Source: Pseudomaricurvus albidus (GTDB taxonomy: Bacteria; Pseudomonadota; Gammaproteobacteria; Pseudomonadales; Cellvibrionaceae). From it: 64,000 nt of DNA. Where the stretch lies: positions 248,001-312,000 of the forward strand of contig NZ_JAHKRS010000003.1 in assembly GCF_018863235.1 (NCBI RefSeq). Direction: 5' to 3'. The translations under genes and the position numbers were made by a program. The notes below the pieces were generated by a model, which was given only the letters and a program-made list of their open reading frames with translations, had not been told where the DNA came from and ran no database searches. Positions 17,398-26,219 of this stretch are shown piece by piece (within the stretch, counting starts at the first letter, position 1; the number at the start of each line of letters is the position of its first letter).

Positions 17398-18771
17398 TCA
17401 GTCAATCGCTGACAGAGCTTCCTGCAGGGTTTTGACGGCAATCACCTTGATTCCGGGAATCGCCTCACGTGGCGCGTTGCCCGCAGGCATAATGGCGGTT
17501 TTAAAACCGTGCTTTGCCGCCTCCCGCAGACGCTCCTGACCGCTGGGTACCGGCCGGATTTCACCGGAAAGACCCACTTCGCCAAACACCATCAGGTCGT
17601 GCCCCAACGGACGGTTGCGGAAACTGGACACCACCGCCAGCAGCAGAGCCAGATCGGCACTGGTCTCCATCACCCGGACGCCACCAACCACATTGATGAA
17701 CACGTCCTGATCGCCGATCAACACGCCGCCGTGGCGGTGCAACACCGCCAACAACATATTCAGACGATTCTGATCCAGCCCCACGGCGACCCGGCGGGGA
17801 TTGCCCTGATGGCTGTCATCCACCAGTGCCTGCACCTCAACCAGCAACGGACGAGTGCCTTCCCACACCACCATGACCACCGATCCCGCGGCGATTTCAT
17901 CGGCGCGCTGCAGAAAGATCGCCGAGGGATTGCTGACCTCTTTCAGCCCCTGCTCGGTCATGGCAAAGACGCCAAGCTCATTCACGGCACCAAAGCGGTT
18001 TTTGCTGCCTCGCAAGGTGCGAAAACGGGAGTCGTGAGTGCCTTCCAGCAGAATCGAACAGTCGATCATATGCTCCAGCACCTTGGGACCAGCCAGACTG
18101 CCATCTTTGGTCACATGGCCCACCAGAATCAGCACGGTGCCAGTCTGCTTGGCAAAGCGCGTGAGGTAGGCGGCGCTTTCCCGAACCTGAGACACAGATC
18201 CCGGCGCCGACTGAATATCCGCCATGTGCATGACCTGAATGGAATCCACCACCATCACCTTGGGTTGCAGCTTTTGCGCGGTCGCCACCAGAGACTCGAC
18301 ACTGGTTTCCGACAGCATTTTCAATTTGTCTGTTGGCAGCCCCAAACGTCTGGCCCGCATGGCCACCTGTTGCAGGGATTCCTCCCCCGTACAGTAGAGC
18401 GACTCCCTATCCGAAGCCAGAAAGCACATGGTCTGCAAAAGAAGTGTGGACTTACCAGCGCCCGGATTACCGCCGATCAACACCACCGAGCCGGGCACCA
18501 GCCCTCCCCCCAACACCCGGTCAAACTCACCCGCGCCGGAAGAAAAACGGGGCAGAGCCTCAAGGTCGATTTCGGCCAGTGTCTGCAGTTCCGGAACCAC
18601 CCCTGCGGCGCCAGCATAACCGGAGAACTTCTCGGTGCGATTGGCCGGAGTTGGCCCCAGACGCACCTCCGACAGGCTGTTCCAGCTGCCGCACTCACTG
18701 CACTGGCCCTGCCACTTGGTAAAGTCAGCACCGCATTCGCTGCACACATAGGCGGTTTTGCTTTTTGCCAC
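17398..18771 (-). CDS. radA: DNA repair/recombination protein RadA (Sms)
   Basis: RadA is a RecA-like, DnaB-type hexameric motor that promotes branch migration in recombination. I place the start at the GTG at 18769-18771, preceded by AGAGGA, which gives 457 residues and the usual AKSKTAYVCSECGAD N-terminus. The upstream in-frame 34 residues are not RadA-like. Domains in order are a four-cysteine zinc finger (CSECG...CSECG), a RecA core with P-loop GGNPGAGKST, the RadA-specific KNRFG motif and a C-terminal Lon-protease-like domain. It is convergent with the PilZ gene and divergent from the DnaT-domain gene. Confidence 0.96.
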   Translation of the reverse strand: MAKSKTAYVCSECGADFTKWQGQCSECGSWNSLSEVRLGPTPANRTEKFSGYAGAAGVVPELQTLAEIDLEALPRFSSGAGEFDRVLGGGLVPGSVVLIGGNPGAGKSTLLLQTMCFLASDRESLYCTGEESLQQVAMRARRLGLPTDKLKMLSETSVESLVATAQKLQPKVMVVDSIQVMHMADIQSAPGSVSQVRESAAYLTRFAKQTGTVLILVGHVTKDGSLAGPKVLEHMIDCSILLEGTHDSRFRTLRGSKNRFGAVNELGVFAMTEQGLKEVSNPSAIFLQRADEIAAGSVVMVVWEGTRPLLVEVQALVDDSHQGNPRRVAVGLDQNRLNMLLAVLHRHGGVLIGDQDVFINVVGGVRVMETSADLALLLAVVSSFRNRPLGHDLMVFGEVGLSGEIRPVPSGQERLREAAKHGFKTAIMPAGNAPREAIPGIKVIAVKTLQEALSAID

Positions 18772-18931
18772 CGTCAATTCCTCTAAAAAACAATGGCCGT
18801 ATACTACTCGCCTGACCGCGCCCGAACCACCCCTCAACCGCTTCCCGCGCGACTTGCCAAAGGCCTCTGCCACGATAAAATCGAGTCAGGCGGCTAGCGA
18901 CTCAACCGCCATAAAATGCTAAAGTTCGCCC

Positions 18932-20140
18932 ATGACATCATCTCTGATCCCCGAACGTCCCATTCTGGTTTCCCCTTCTCTGGCCGCAACTATCGGCCTG
19001 GAGGAAGCCACCATGCTCAGCGTTCTGGATGAGCTGACCCGGCCGCTGCAGCCGGTATTCAGCCAGGGTTACCAGTGGTTTGAACTGAACGGCCAAACGC
19101 TCTACGTGGCGCTGCCGTTCTGGAATCAGCACGATATCAATCGCATCAGCCAGAGCCTGCGGGCCAAAGGCATTTTGCTGCTGCAGTCGGCTCCTTTTAA
19201 TCAGAGCCAGCAGCTGATATTTGCCTTCAACGAAGCGCAGGCCGATGCGCGTGCTCAGACTTCTACAGCGATGCTGGCACAGGCAAATCAACCGCAGTCG
19301 CATCAGCTACAACCACACAACCACACTCAACCGAACAGGCAGCCGCATGCACGGCCGTCTGTCGCAGTGGGAGCCACCACCATTGCTCCCAACTGGCAAC
19401 CGGACGCCGAGATGCTGGCGCGGATAGCGCAGCACAACATCCCTGAGCATTTTATTCGCGAGCAGCTGCCGGAGTTTGTCACCTTCTGGCGGGAAAGCGG
19501 TGAAGCCCATCGCTCCTGGGGAGCCAAGTTTCACCAGCATGTATTGCATCAGTGGCGTCAGCGCGAAACCTTTACCACGCAAAAAGACAGCGAAGTGGCC
19601 ATGACCAGAGACTGGCGACCCAGCCCTGATGCCATGGACGTACTCACTCGCCACGCGGCCATACACCCGCAATTCATTGAAGATGCCATTCCGGAGTTTA
19701 TTCTCTACTGGGCAGAGCGCGGTGAAAAATCACGCACCTGGAATACCAAGTTCATTCAGCACATTCGTCGTCAATGGGCCAGATACACCTCGGCACTGGA
19801 ACACGACAGCGAGCCTCGTCGAATCCCCGAGAACTGGCAGCCGGGCAGCGACGTTTACGACATCCTGCGCATGGCAAATATTGATGTTAATTTTGCCCAG
19901 CAACTGCTGCCGGAGTTTTTAATTTTCTGGCGCGACAGCAATCAGGTTTACTCGTCGTGGAACACCAAGTTTTTGCAACACGTTAAATTTCACTGGGCCA
20001 AGCGACACTCCCTGAGTGCGTCTAACATCAACGCCCCACAAGGTCGAAATCATGAAGGACAGCAAACAACTACTCAATCAAGTCGAACAAGAGATCGCTC
20101 GATCGCAGAAGACCTCAATGACCGCAGCTGGGCCTTCTGA
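18932..20140 (+). CDS. Protein with three tandem DnaT-like (primosomal) domains
   Basis: The 402-residue product has an N-terminal region (about 1-105) of unknown fold, beginning ERPILVSPSLAATIGLEEA. A Gln/His/Pro-rich linker (about 107-150) follows, then three copies of a DnaT C-terminal-type ssDNA-binding domain at about 154-209, 226-285 and 300-358. Each repeat has the pattern W-x-P ... (L/I)PEF-(x)2-(F/Y)W ... W-(x)2-KF-(x)2-H(V/I). DnaT acts in E. coli primosome assembly. The next gene overlaps it and is lambda-P-like, so a role in loading the replicative helicase is a reasonable inference. A domesticated lambda O/P-type pair called DopC/DopE has been proposed for gammaproteobacteria lacking DciA and DnaC; this pair may be that system, but I cannot compare sequences here. 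Confidence 0.82.
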   Translation: MTSSLIPERPILVSPSLAATIGLEEATMLSVLDELTRPLQPVFSQGYQWFELNGQTLYVALPFWNQHDINRISQSLRAKGILLLQSAPFNQSQQLIFAFNEAQADARAQTSTAMLAQANQPQSHQLQPHNHTQPNRQPHARPSVAVGATTIAPNWQPDAEMLARIAQHNIPEHFIREQLPEFVTFWRESGEAHRSWGAKFHQHVLHQWRQRETFTTQKDSEVAMTRDWRPSPDAMDVLTRHAAIHPQFIEDAIPEFILYWAERGEKSRTWNTKFIQHIRRQWARYTSALEHDSEPRRIPENWQPGSDVYDILRMANIDVNFAQQLLPEFLIFWRDSNQVYSSWNTKFLQHVKFHWAKRHSLSASNINAPQGRNHEGQQTTTQSSRTRDRSIAEDLNDRSWAF

Positions 20141-20735
20141 TTCGAATCAAAACCACAGCGAACGCGCGCCCTCTTCCGAACTGATAGATGCCATCAATCA
20201 GGTGTTTGCCCTGTTCCGGATTAATTATCACAACCAGTACCACAGCGCCTTTGGCGATGTCGGCACCCTGAATCAGGCCAAACGCCTGTGGGTAGAATCC
20301 CTGCAACGCTTCAGCCCCGATGCCATTCTGCGCGGAGCGAAAAAAGCCATCGAAGAATCCGAATATCTGCCCACATTACACAAGATGATCGGTTTTTGTC
20401 AGGGATCACCAGAACTTCACGGCCTGCCCGATGTACACAGCGCCTACATTGAAGCCTGTCAGGCACCCAGCCCGAAAGCCGAATACTCCTGGAGCCACCC
20501 CGCGGTTTATCACGCAGGCAAGCTCAGTGACTGGTACTTTCTCAGCAGCAATGTCGAGCGCGTTGCCTTTCCCGTATTCCGCGATCATTACCGCACGCTG
20601 TGTGATCGGGTGGTACGCGGGGAAACCCTGCCCCCACCTGAAATCAAACGTCTGCCGGAAAAGACCGAAACACCACTGAGCAAAGACGAAAACCTCGAAC
20701 GCCTGGCAGCGTTAAGAGATCAGCTAGGGCTCTAG
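20052..20735 (+). CDS. Lambda replication protein P-like putative helicase loader
   Basis: This 227-residue protein resembles the replication protein P family (Pfam 'Phage_lambda_P'). Recognisable parts are an acidic/polar N-terminal tail, then VFALFRINYHNQYHSAFG (about 50-67) and LWVESLQRFSPDAILRGAKKAIEESEYLPTLHKMI, and a later conserved SHPAVYHA segment. Lambda P loads DnaB helicase. There are no other phage genes nearby, so it looks like a resident chromosomal gene. I chose the ATG at 20052; a GTG at 20016 is possible. Either start lies inside the upstream DnaT-domain gene (89-bp overlap), so the two are tightly coupled. Possible identity with the proposed domesticated loader DopE needs a sequence search. 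Confidence 0.8.
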   Translation: MKDSKQLLNQVEQEIARSQKTSMTAAGPSDSNQNHSERAPSSELIDAINQVFALFRINYHNQYHSAFGDVGTLNQAKRLWVESLQRFSPDAILRGAKKAIEESEYLPTLHKMIGFCQGSPELHGLPDVHSAYIEACQAPSPKAEYSWSHPAVYHAGKLSDWYFLSSNVERVAFPVFRDHYRTLCDRVVRGETLPPPEIKRLPEKTETPLSKDENLERLAALRDQLGL

Positions 20736-20929
20736 CGTCAGAGATGGCATTTAGCCTCAGAGAGATAGAAATCCGAAAAGAATAACGCTCCTGAAAAGGA
20801 ACCAACAAGCGAGGCGTCAGAGCCAAAGGCTACCCACGCCCCGCGACAGCGACCGCCACAAAACAAAGACAGCGCACACGAAAATGACTGCGTTGACACC
20901 GGCGCCGCAACCAGATCACGAGGTACACC

Positions 20930-21823
20930 TTGAACAACACCCCCAATTCAAAAACACCCTGGCTGGGCTACGCCTTCCTTGCTTACAGTCTGTTGTGTCT
21001 GTTTATGACCTTCGGCATTATCTATTGGCTTAACCACACCGAGGCATTTATCAGTTCACAAGCGGCCAAAGATCTCGCTCGCTCAGAAGTTCAGGTTGAA
21101 GACACCACCAGTCTTTATACAGAAGAGTCTATTCAAATTCCGACCAATATTCCGGCACTGAAACGCAATTTTTACAAACAGTTACTGCCGGCCATCAACC
21201 GACAAAATGCCAAAATCAAACAACAGCGCAGACAGTTGATCAAAATGGCTGAACGACAAAACGAGGGCAAGCCACTCACTCTCGAGCAGCAAGCCACACT
21301 GGAAACCTGGTCTCTGCGCTATCGCGCAGCTGAAGACCTGACGGATGAAGCTTTAGTGCAGGAATTGCTGGTTCGTGTTGATGTGGTGCCACCCTCCATG
21401 GCCCTGGCTCAGGCAGCCATGGAATCAGCCTGGGGACGTTCCCGCTTTGCCAAGGAAGCCAACAACTATTTTGGCCAGTGGTGTTTCACACCCGGTTGCG
21501 GCGTTGTTCCAAATCGTCGCAACCCGGGTGCCACTCATGAAGTCGCACGGTTTGACAGCCTGCAAGCAGCCGTTGCTGCCTATATGCTGAACATCAATTC
21601 TCATCCAGCCTATGAACAGGTGCGCCTTATCCGTGCCGAATCCAGAAGCCAGCAGCAAATGCTGGACAGCCTCAAGCTTGCACAGGGGCTGGAGAAATAC
21701 TCAGAGAAAGGCACCGCCTACATCGACGACTTGAAAGGGATGATCCGCTACAACAAACTGAAACAGTTTGACCCACAGCCAACGGATACCAAAGGCAACT
21801 CAGCGGTAGCAGCGGACAGCTAG
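20930..21823 (+). CDS. Membrane-anchored glucosaminidase-domain protein (Bax-like)
   Basis: This 297-residue protein has an uncleaved N-terminal membrane helix (about residues 10-33), a polar coiled-coil-like stretch and a C-terminal glucosaminidase (Bax/LytG-type, GH73-like) domain. The domain shows PPSMALAQAAMESAWGRSRFA with the catalytic Glu (ESAWG), ANNYFGQWCF, YDS-type 'RFDSLQAAVAAYMLNINSHPAY' and a C-terminal Tyr-containing 'YIDDLKGMIRYN'. It would cut peptidoglycan on the periplasmic side. The start is TTG at 20930-20932 with AGGT upstream. It has its own 194-bp upstream gap, in which I see no clear promoter, only a 9-bp direct repeat GCGTCAGAG about 80 bp apart. Confidence 0.85.
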   Translation: MNNTPNSKTPWLGYAFLAYSLLCLFMTFGIIYWLNHTEAFISSQAAKDLARSEVQVEDTTSLYTEESIQIPTNIPALKRNFYKQLLPAINRQNAKIKQQRRQLIKMAERQNEGKPLTLEQQATLETWSLRYRAAEDLTDEALVQELLVRVDVVPPSMALAQAAMESAWGRSRFAKEANNYFGQWCFTPGCGVVPNRRNPGATHEVARFDSLQAAVAAYMLNINSHPAYEQVRLIRAESRSQQQMLDSLKLAQGLEKYSEKGTAYIDDLKGMIRYNKLKQFDPQPTDTKGNSAVAADS

Positions 21824-21912
21824 CGATTGCCGCTCGGGAAAGTGTAGTTTGCAGGATCCTGCTGGGAGGCAAAAAGTTAACCGCAGCCGGACGGTGACCG
21901 CCAGGACAAAAG

Positions 21913-23124
21913 TTATAAATAGTCTCTGACGTTCAAACCGAACTGCGACGGCGCCACGGCTCGCATGACTTCACCATACAGGTCCGTCTCTGCCAGACTC
22001 ACCACTCTCTCTGAGATACGCTGTTGACGAATGCCATCGTACACCAGCTTCACTCGGGGCTGAGCTGGTCGGCCAGAGCTAACCTCCAGCACCACCGCCA
22101 CATGCCCACTGCCCAGCTGCACCAGAGACCCAGCCGGATAAACGCCAACACAGCGAATCAACTGATAAACCAACTCTTTATCCAGATGATCCCCACTCCA
22201 CTCCAGCATTTTTTTCAGGGCCGCATTGGGCTCGAGCCCTTGGTGATAGACACGGTCCGAGGTGATTGCATCGTACACGTCCACCACCGCTCCCATTCGG
22301 CCCTGCTGACTGATCTGTACAGCAGGTCGTGAATACGGATAACCCGTGCCATCCAGTCGCTCATGATGCTCGGCACAAATGGCCATGGCAATGTCCGGAA
22401 AGTTTTCGACCGTGCTGAGAGCCTCAATACCATAGTCCACATGGCGCTTCATCTCTTCCCACTCGGCCAGCTCGAGCTTGCCCGGCTTGTGGAGGATGCT
22501 TTCGGGCACACGGATTTTACCCACATCGTGAACGAACGCGCCCAGCACCATATGGTGGAGTTTTTCTGCACGATAGCCCAACGAACGCGCCAAAACACCC
22601 ATCAACACAGCCACATTCATGGAGTGCTCCAGCAGATACTCATCCTTCTTGCCCATATACATGAGACTCAAAAGGACATTTTGGTTATTGACCAGAGACT
22701 CGGTGATATCGAGAGCAATTTCGTCTACGGCTTCGCGATCAATCGAGCGCCCCATTTTTACGTCATGCATTACATCGCTGACCAGTCGCAGTGCTTTGTC
22801 ACGCACTCTGAGGGCGTTATCACGCTCATCTTCATAAGCGACTCGAGGAACAGGAAAGTCCTGGTCGCATTCCGGAAACGCGGTCGGTGACGCTTTAGGT
22901 TGATGTAACTGATCGAGCGGTATCCCTTCGGAACAATCATCGCCTTTGGCGACATCAATAAAACATTCAAGCATCCCCTGCTGGCGAAATCGCTCAATGG
23001 TATCTTCACGAGTGATCAGCCCCTGAGCCCTGAGGTTGGCTCCAGCCGCACAGGCTTCATCAACCCGGGTCACGTACATCCCGACCTTGAGCTGTTCCAG
23101 GCTAACTTTTTTGATTGTCGTCAT
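21913..23124 (-). CDS. HD-GYP domain cyclic-di-GMP phosphodiesterase
   Basis: The 403-residue protein has an N-terminal DUF3391-type domain (VSLEQLKVGMYVTRVDEA onward) and a C-terminal HD-GYP domain that hydrolyses c-di-GMP to GMP. All catalytic landmarks are present: H167 (EHSMNVA), the HDVGK motif at 199-203, H228 (RHVDYG), and HHERLDGTGYP at 253-263, which carries the GYP signature. Near the C-terminus there is a small beta domain often found in this architecture. No membrane segment or receiver domain is present, so it is a cytoplasmic enzyme. With the two PilZ proteins 5 kb away it suggests active c-di-GMP control in this organism. Confidence 0.93.
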   Translation of the reverse strand: MTTIKKVSLEQLKVGMYVTRVDEACAAGANLRAQGLITREDTIERFRQQGMLECFIDVAKGDDCSEGIPLDQLHQPKASPTAFPECDQDFPVPRVAYEDERDNALRVRDKALRLVSDVMHDVKMGRSIDREAVDEIALDITESLVNNQNVLLSLMYMGKKDEYLLEHSMNVAVLMGVLARSLGYRAEKLHHMVLGAFVHDVGKIRVPESILHKPGKLELAEWEEMKRHVDYGIEALSTVENFPDIAMAICAEHHERLDGTGYPYSRPAVQISQQGRMGAVVDVYDAITSDRVYHQGLEPNAALKKMLEWSGDHLDKELVYQLIRCVGVYPAGSLVQLGSGHVAVVLEVSSGRPAQPRVKLVYDGIRQQRISERVVSLAETDLYGEVMRAVAPSQFGLNVRDYL

Positions 23125-23163
23125 TCACTCACGATTCCTGTCCGTACCACTTGGTGCTCTAAA

Positions 23164-24243
23164 CTACTCTGGCGGCCACTCCCCCTGTTCGTTCGGCCGA
23201 AAAAAAGGCTGGGAAAACCAGTAAAACCGTCCTTTGCCGGCGGCGGCTGTACAGTTAATGCGGCTTCGCCCGGCCGGCAAGGCCCCGGTTAAGACCACAT
23301 CCACCTGGTGATTATCCACCTGAGTTTGCACCCGGCCCTGTCCACTGGCGAAGCAGTTTATGCCCTTTGCCAACGCCTCAGACTCCACCGTCAAAACCAG
23401 CGACGGACGGCTATCGGTTATAGGCAATAAGGGGTCGATATCTGTATCAGGGGCTGCTTTAAGAGACACTGACTCCACAGGCATCGGCAAGCTGGAAACC
23501 TTTTGGGCAAAGTCACTGATGCCACCGTAATGCCCTCCAAAAGGGAAACGCGGCAAAGCCTGAGGAGAATGAATGCTCCCCAACGGCCCGGAATGCTGCC
23601 CAAAACCCACAAAACCCAGAGATTCGAGCAATTTCATCAAAGACAGATCATACTCGCCAAAAGGATACGCCAGTATGCGATGACTTTGTCCGGTCTCCTG
23701 CTTAATACGCTTTTCGGCCAAAACCAAATCTTCTTTAACCCTCTGACGCCATTTATGTTCAGTTTCACCGTCCAGCCTTCGGATCAAGTGGTCATGGCTG
23801 GTGGTGTGATTGGCAATGGTAGCGCCATTGGCGGCCATTTCCCGCAACTGCTTCCAACTGGCAAATCCCTTCCAATGCTCATCCAGGGGTTTGGTATTTA
23901 CAAACACCGTAAATGGCCAGCCGCGTTTGCGCAGCTCGGGGTAGGCCTTGGTATACACACTCTCATAGCCGTCATCGAAGGTAATGGCCACCTGCTTTAA
24001 ACGCTGCCCCTCGGTAGAGACATAACTGGCCAGAAGCTCTGGCAGGGCCACCACCTCATAGCCCTCTTGGGCCAGGTAGGCCATGTGCTCACGAAACAAG
24101 GTCGGGGAAGTGGATGTGGACGCCGGCGTCTCGTCAGACACATGGTGATACTGCAATACCACAGCAGCCTGCAGTGAATTACCCATCAGCAAGCACCCGC
24201 AGATCGACCACTTCAATATCAAGTTAATCGCTGTTCGCCACAT
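23164..24243 (-). CDS. Secreted polysaccharide deacetylase (CE4) with extra C-terminal region
   Basis: I place the start at the ATG at 24243, preceded by GGTAAGGA. It gives 359 residues beginning with a signal peptide (MWRTAINLILKWSICGCLLM, ending at LQAA). A NodB/CE4 deacetylase domain follows, with motif 1 ITFDDGYES (the metal/catalytic Asp pair) and motif 2 NHTTSHDH (metal histidines), plus AYPFGEYD. After the catalytic domain, about 110 residues (from roughly 250 to the end) form a separate region ending in an aromatic-rich segment. This part is of unknown function and may be a carbohydrate-contacting beta domain. Likely substrates are N-acetylated cell-wall or capsule polysaccharides. 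It is divergent from aceK. Confidence 0.87.
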   Translation of the reverse strand: MWRTAINLILKWSICGCLLMGNSLQAAVVLQYHHVSDETPASTSTSPTLFREHMAYLAQEGYEVVALPELLASYVSTEGQRLKQVAITFDDGYESVYTKAYPELRKRGWPFTVFVNTKPLDEHWKGFASWKQLREMAANGATIANHTTSHDHLIRRLDGETEHKWRQRVKEDLVLAEKRIKQETGQSHRILAYPFGEYDLSLMKLLESLGFVGFGQHSGPLGSIHSPQALPRFPFGGHYGGISDFAQKVSSLPMPVESVSLKAAPDTDIDPLLPITDSRPSLVLTVESEALAKGINCFASGQGRVQTQVDNHQVDVVLTGALPAGRSRINCTAAAGKGRFYWFSQPFFRPNEQGEWPPE

Positions 24244-24389
24244 TTCCTTACCCTTTTTCCACTTTTCCACAAAAACTCCCACAAAGATGACAGTATTTAG
24301 TTTATACGCCATCATGATAACAACACTTATCGATTCTCTCTTCCCGTAGTTTGCGCGGATTAACATGACCAAAGAGCCGGACACGATTT

Positions 24390-26159
24390 ATGAGCAAGCA
24401 GTCTCTTACGCCCACTGCCAAACGCATCGCAAAAACCATTCTCAACGGATTTGATGCCTACTTCGCCGACTTCCAGAATATGACACTGGGGGCAAAGGCG
24501 CGCTTTGAGAAAGCAGACTGGCAAGGCATACAGGAAGCTCATTATGACCGTATTGAACTGTATAAAAATAAGGTGGATCAGGTCTGTAAACTGGTCGCCG
24601 GTGTCACCAGCAAAGATGTCAGCGACCTTGAATTGTGGCAGCAAGCGAAAACCACCTATGCGCAGCTAACTGTAGGTCATAGCAATTATGAAATCGCAGA
24701 GACGTTTTACAACTCGATTTTCTGCTCCCAGTTTCATCACAACCACATTCATGATCGCAACATTTTCGTCAAGGCCTCCCGCCCCCTCGAAGACAAACCC
24801 TTAAAAGACTACAGCATCTATCTGAGCTATCAGGTAGAGAACAACTTAAAAGAAACTCTGTTACAAGTCATGCGGGACTTTGAATTCTCTGTCCCCTGGG
24901 AAGACCTTGACCGCGATCTCGACAGTGTCATCAATGCCATTCGGGAAAAAGTCCCCGCCGGCGAGGACGGGCTGTGGAAAGGATTGCGTTTCGACATACT
25001 GGAGACCATTTTTTACCGCAACAAAGGCGCCTACATGATTGGACGGGTCAACATCGACAACCGTTACCTTCCCATTGTGTTTCCCATGCTCAACAATGAA
25101 GAAGGCGGCATCTATATCGATACGGCTATTTTTGATCGGGACGGTGCCAGCATCATCTTCAGCTTTACCCGCTCCTACTTCATGGTGGACGCTCCCATAC
25201 CCTCCCGACTGGTACGGTTCATCAGTTCTTTTATGCCCAGCAAGGAAATCTCTGAAATTTACACCGCCATCGGGTTCAACAAGCATGGCAAGACCGAGTT
25301 TTACCGGCACATACTCCAGCACATGAAAAACAGTGATGACAAATTCATTATCGCCCCTGGCATCAAAGGCATGGTCATGACGGTGTTTACACTGCCGTCC
25401 TACAGCATTGTGTTTAAAATCATCAAAGACAAATTTGACTACCCCAAACAAGTTACAGAAGACATCGTCAAACAAAAATACAAACTGGTTTCACGCAGTG
25501 AACGGGCCGGCCGCATGGCGGACACACAGGAGTACTCGAACTTTATTTTCTATCGCAATCGTTTCAGCGATGAGCTTTTGGAAGAACTGCAAAAAGTAGC
25601 TCCTTCCAAACTGGAAATTAACGACAAGTGGGTGATCATCAAACATGTTTACACCGAGCGCCGCATGACACCGCTCAACCTTTACCTGAAAGAAGCCAAT
25701 GAAGAACAGACCTATGACGCCATGGATGAGTACGGCAATGCCATCAAGCAACTGGCCGCTGCCAATATTTTTCCCGGCGACATGTTGCTGAAAAACTTTG
25801 GTGTCACCCGTCACGGGCGAGTCGTGTTCTACGATTACGACGAAATCTGTGCGATCACCGAGTGCAACTTCCGGAAAATTCCGGAACCGCGCAACGAAAT
25901 GGAAGAGATGTCCGACCGCCCCTGGTACACCGTGGGCGAAAACGATATTTTCCCTGAAGAGTTTCGACTGTTCTTCACCGGCAACCCAACCGCACGCAAG
26001 GCGTTTGAGAGCCAACACAGCGACCTCTACGATTATCGCTATTGGCAGAGCATTCAAAACTCTCTGCTCAACGGCCACATTGAAAACACCTACCCTTACC
26101 GCCGCCGACTGCGTTTTAACCGGGATCGACCCTCAAAAGACCTGATCAATAGCGACTAG
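24390..26159 (+). CDS. aceK: Isocitrate dehydrogenase kinase/phosphatase
   Basis: AceK phosphorylates and dephosphorylates isocitrate dehydrogenase, switching carbon between the TCA cycle and the glyoxylate shunt. The 589-residue length fits the family. Diagnostic stretches include the N-terminal 'ILNGFDAYFADF', the ATP-binding region with APGIKGMVMTVFTLPSY (about 313-329), and the catalytic-type 'DMLLKNFGVTRHGRVVFYDYDEI' around 464-486, where the D-Y-D replaces the kinase DFG. The usual partners aceA and aceB are not next to it. It is followed by glpD, 60 bp downstream of its stop. Confidence 0.95.
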   Translation: MSKQSLTPTAKRIAKTILNGFDAYFADFQNMTLGAKARFEKADWQGIQEAHYDRIELYKNKVDQVCKLVAGVTSKDVSDLELWQQAKTTYAQLTVGHSNYEIAETFYNSIFCSQFHHNHIHDRNIFVKASRPLEDKPLKDYSIYLSYQVENNLKETLLQVMRDFEFSVPWEDLDRDLDSVINAIREKVPAGEDGLWKGLRFDILETIFYRNKGAYMIGRVNIDNRYLPIVFPMLNNEEGGIYIDTAIFDRDGASIIFSFTRSYFMVDAPIPSRLVRFISSFMPSKEISEIYTAIGFNKHGKTEFYRHILQHMKNSDDKFIIAPGIKGMVMTVFTLPSYSIVFKIIKDKFDYPKQVTEDIVKQKYKLVSRSERAGRMADTQEYSNFIFYRNRFSDELLEELQKVAPSKLEINDKWVIIKHVYTERRMTPLNLYLKEANEEQTYDAMDEYGNAIKQLAAANIFPGDMLLKNFGVTRHGRVVFYDYDEICAITECNFRKIPEPRNEMEEMSDRPWYTVGENDIFPEEFRLFFTGNPTARKAFESQHSDLYDYRYWQSIQNSLLNGHIENTYPYRRRLRFNRDRPSKDLINSD

Positions 26160-26219
26160 ATTATTTTCGGTTTCTATGACTTTCTGCTCCTATTAATGAC
26201 CACATCAAATGAGGCTAAT

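Noticed and set aside
17509-18786. Long plus-strand open frame (425 codons) inside radA
   Set aside because: Antisense shadow of radA; low-complexity His/Gln-rich product with no domain.
18772-18873. Longer RadA starting at 18873
   Set aside because: The extra 34 residues precede the invariant RadA start and have no family similarity; the GTG at 18771 has a ribosome binding site.
18932-20735. Prophage remnant
   Set aside because: Only the DnaT-like and lambda-P-like genes suggest phage ancestry. No integrase, repressor, structural or lysis genes and no attachment repeats are visible, so a domesticated gene pair is more likely.
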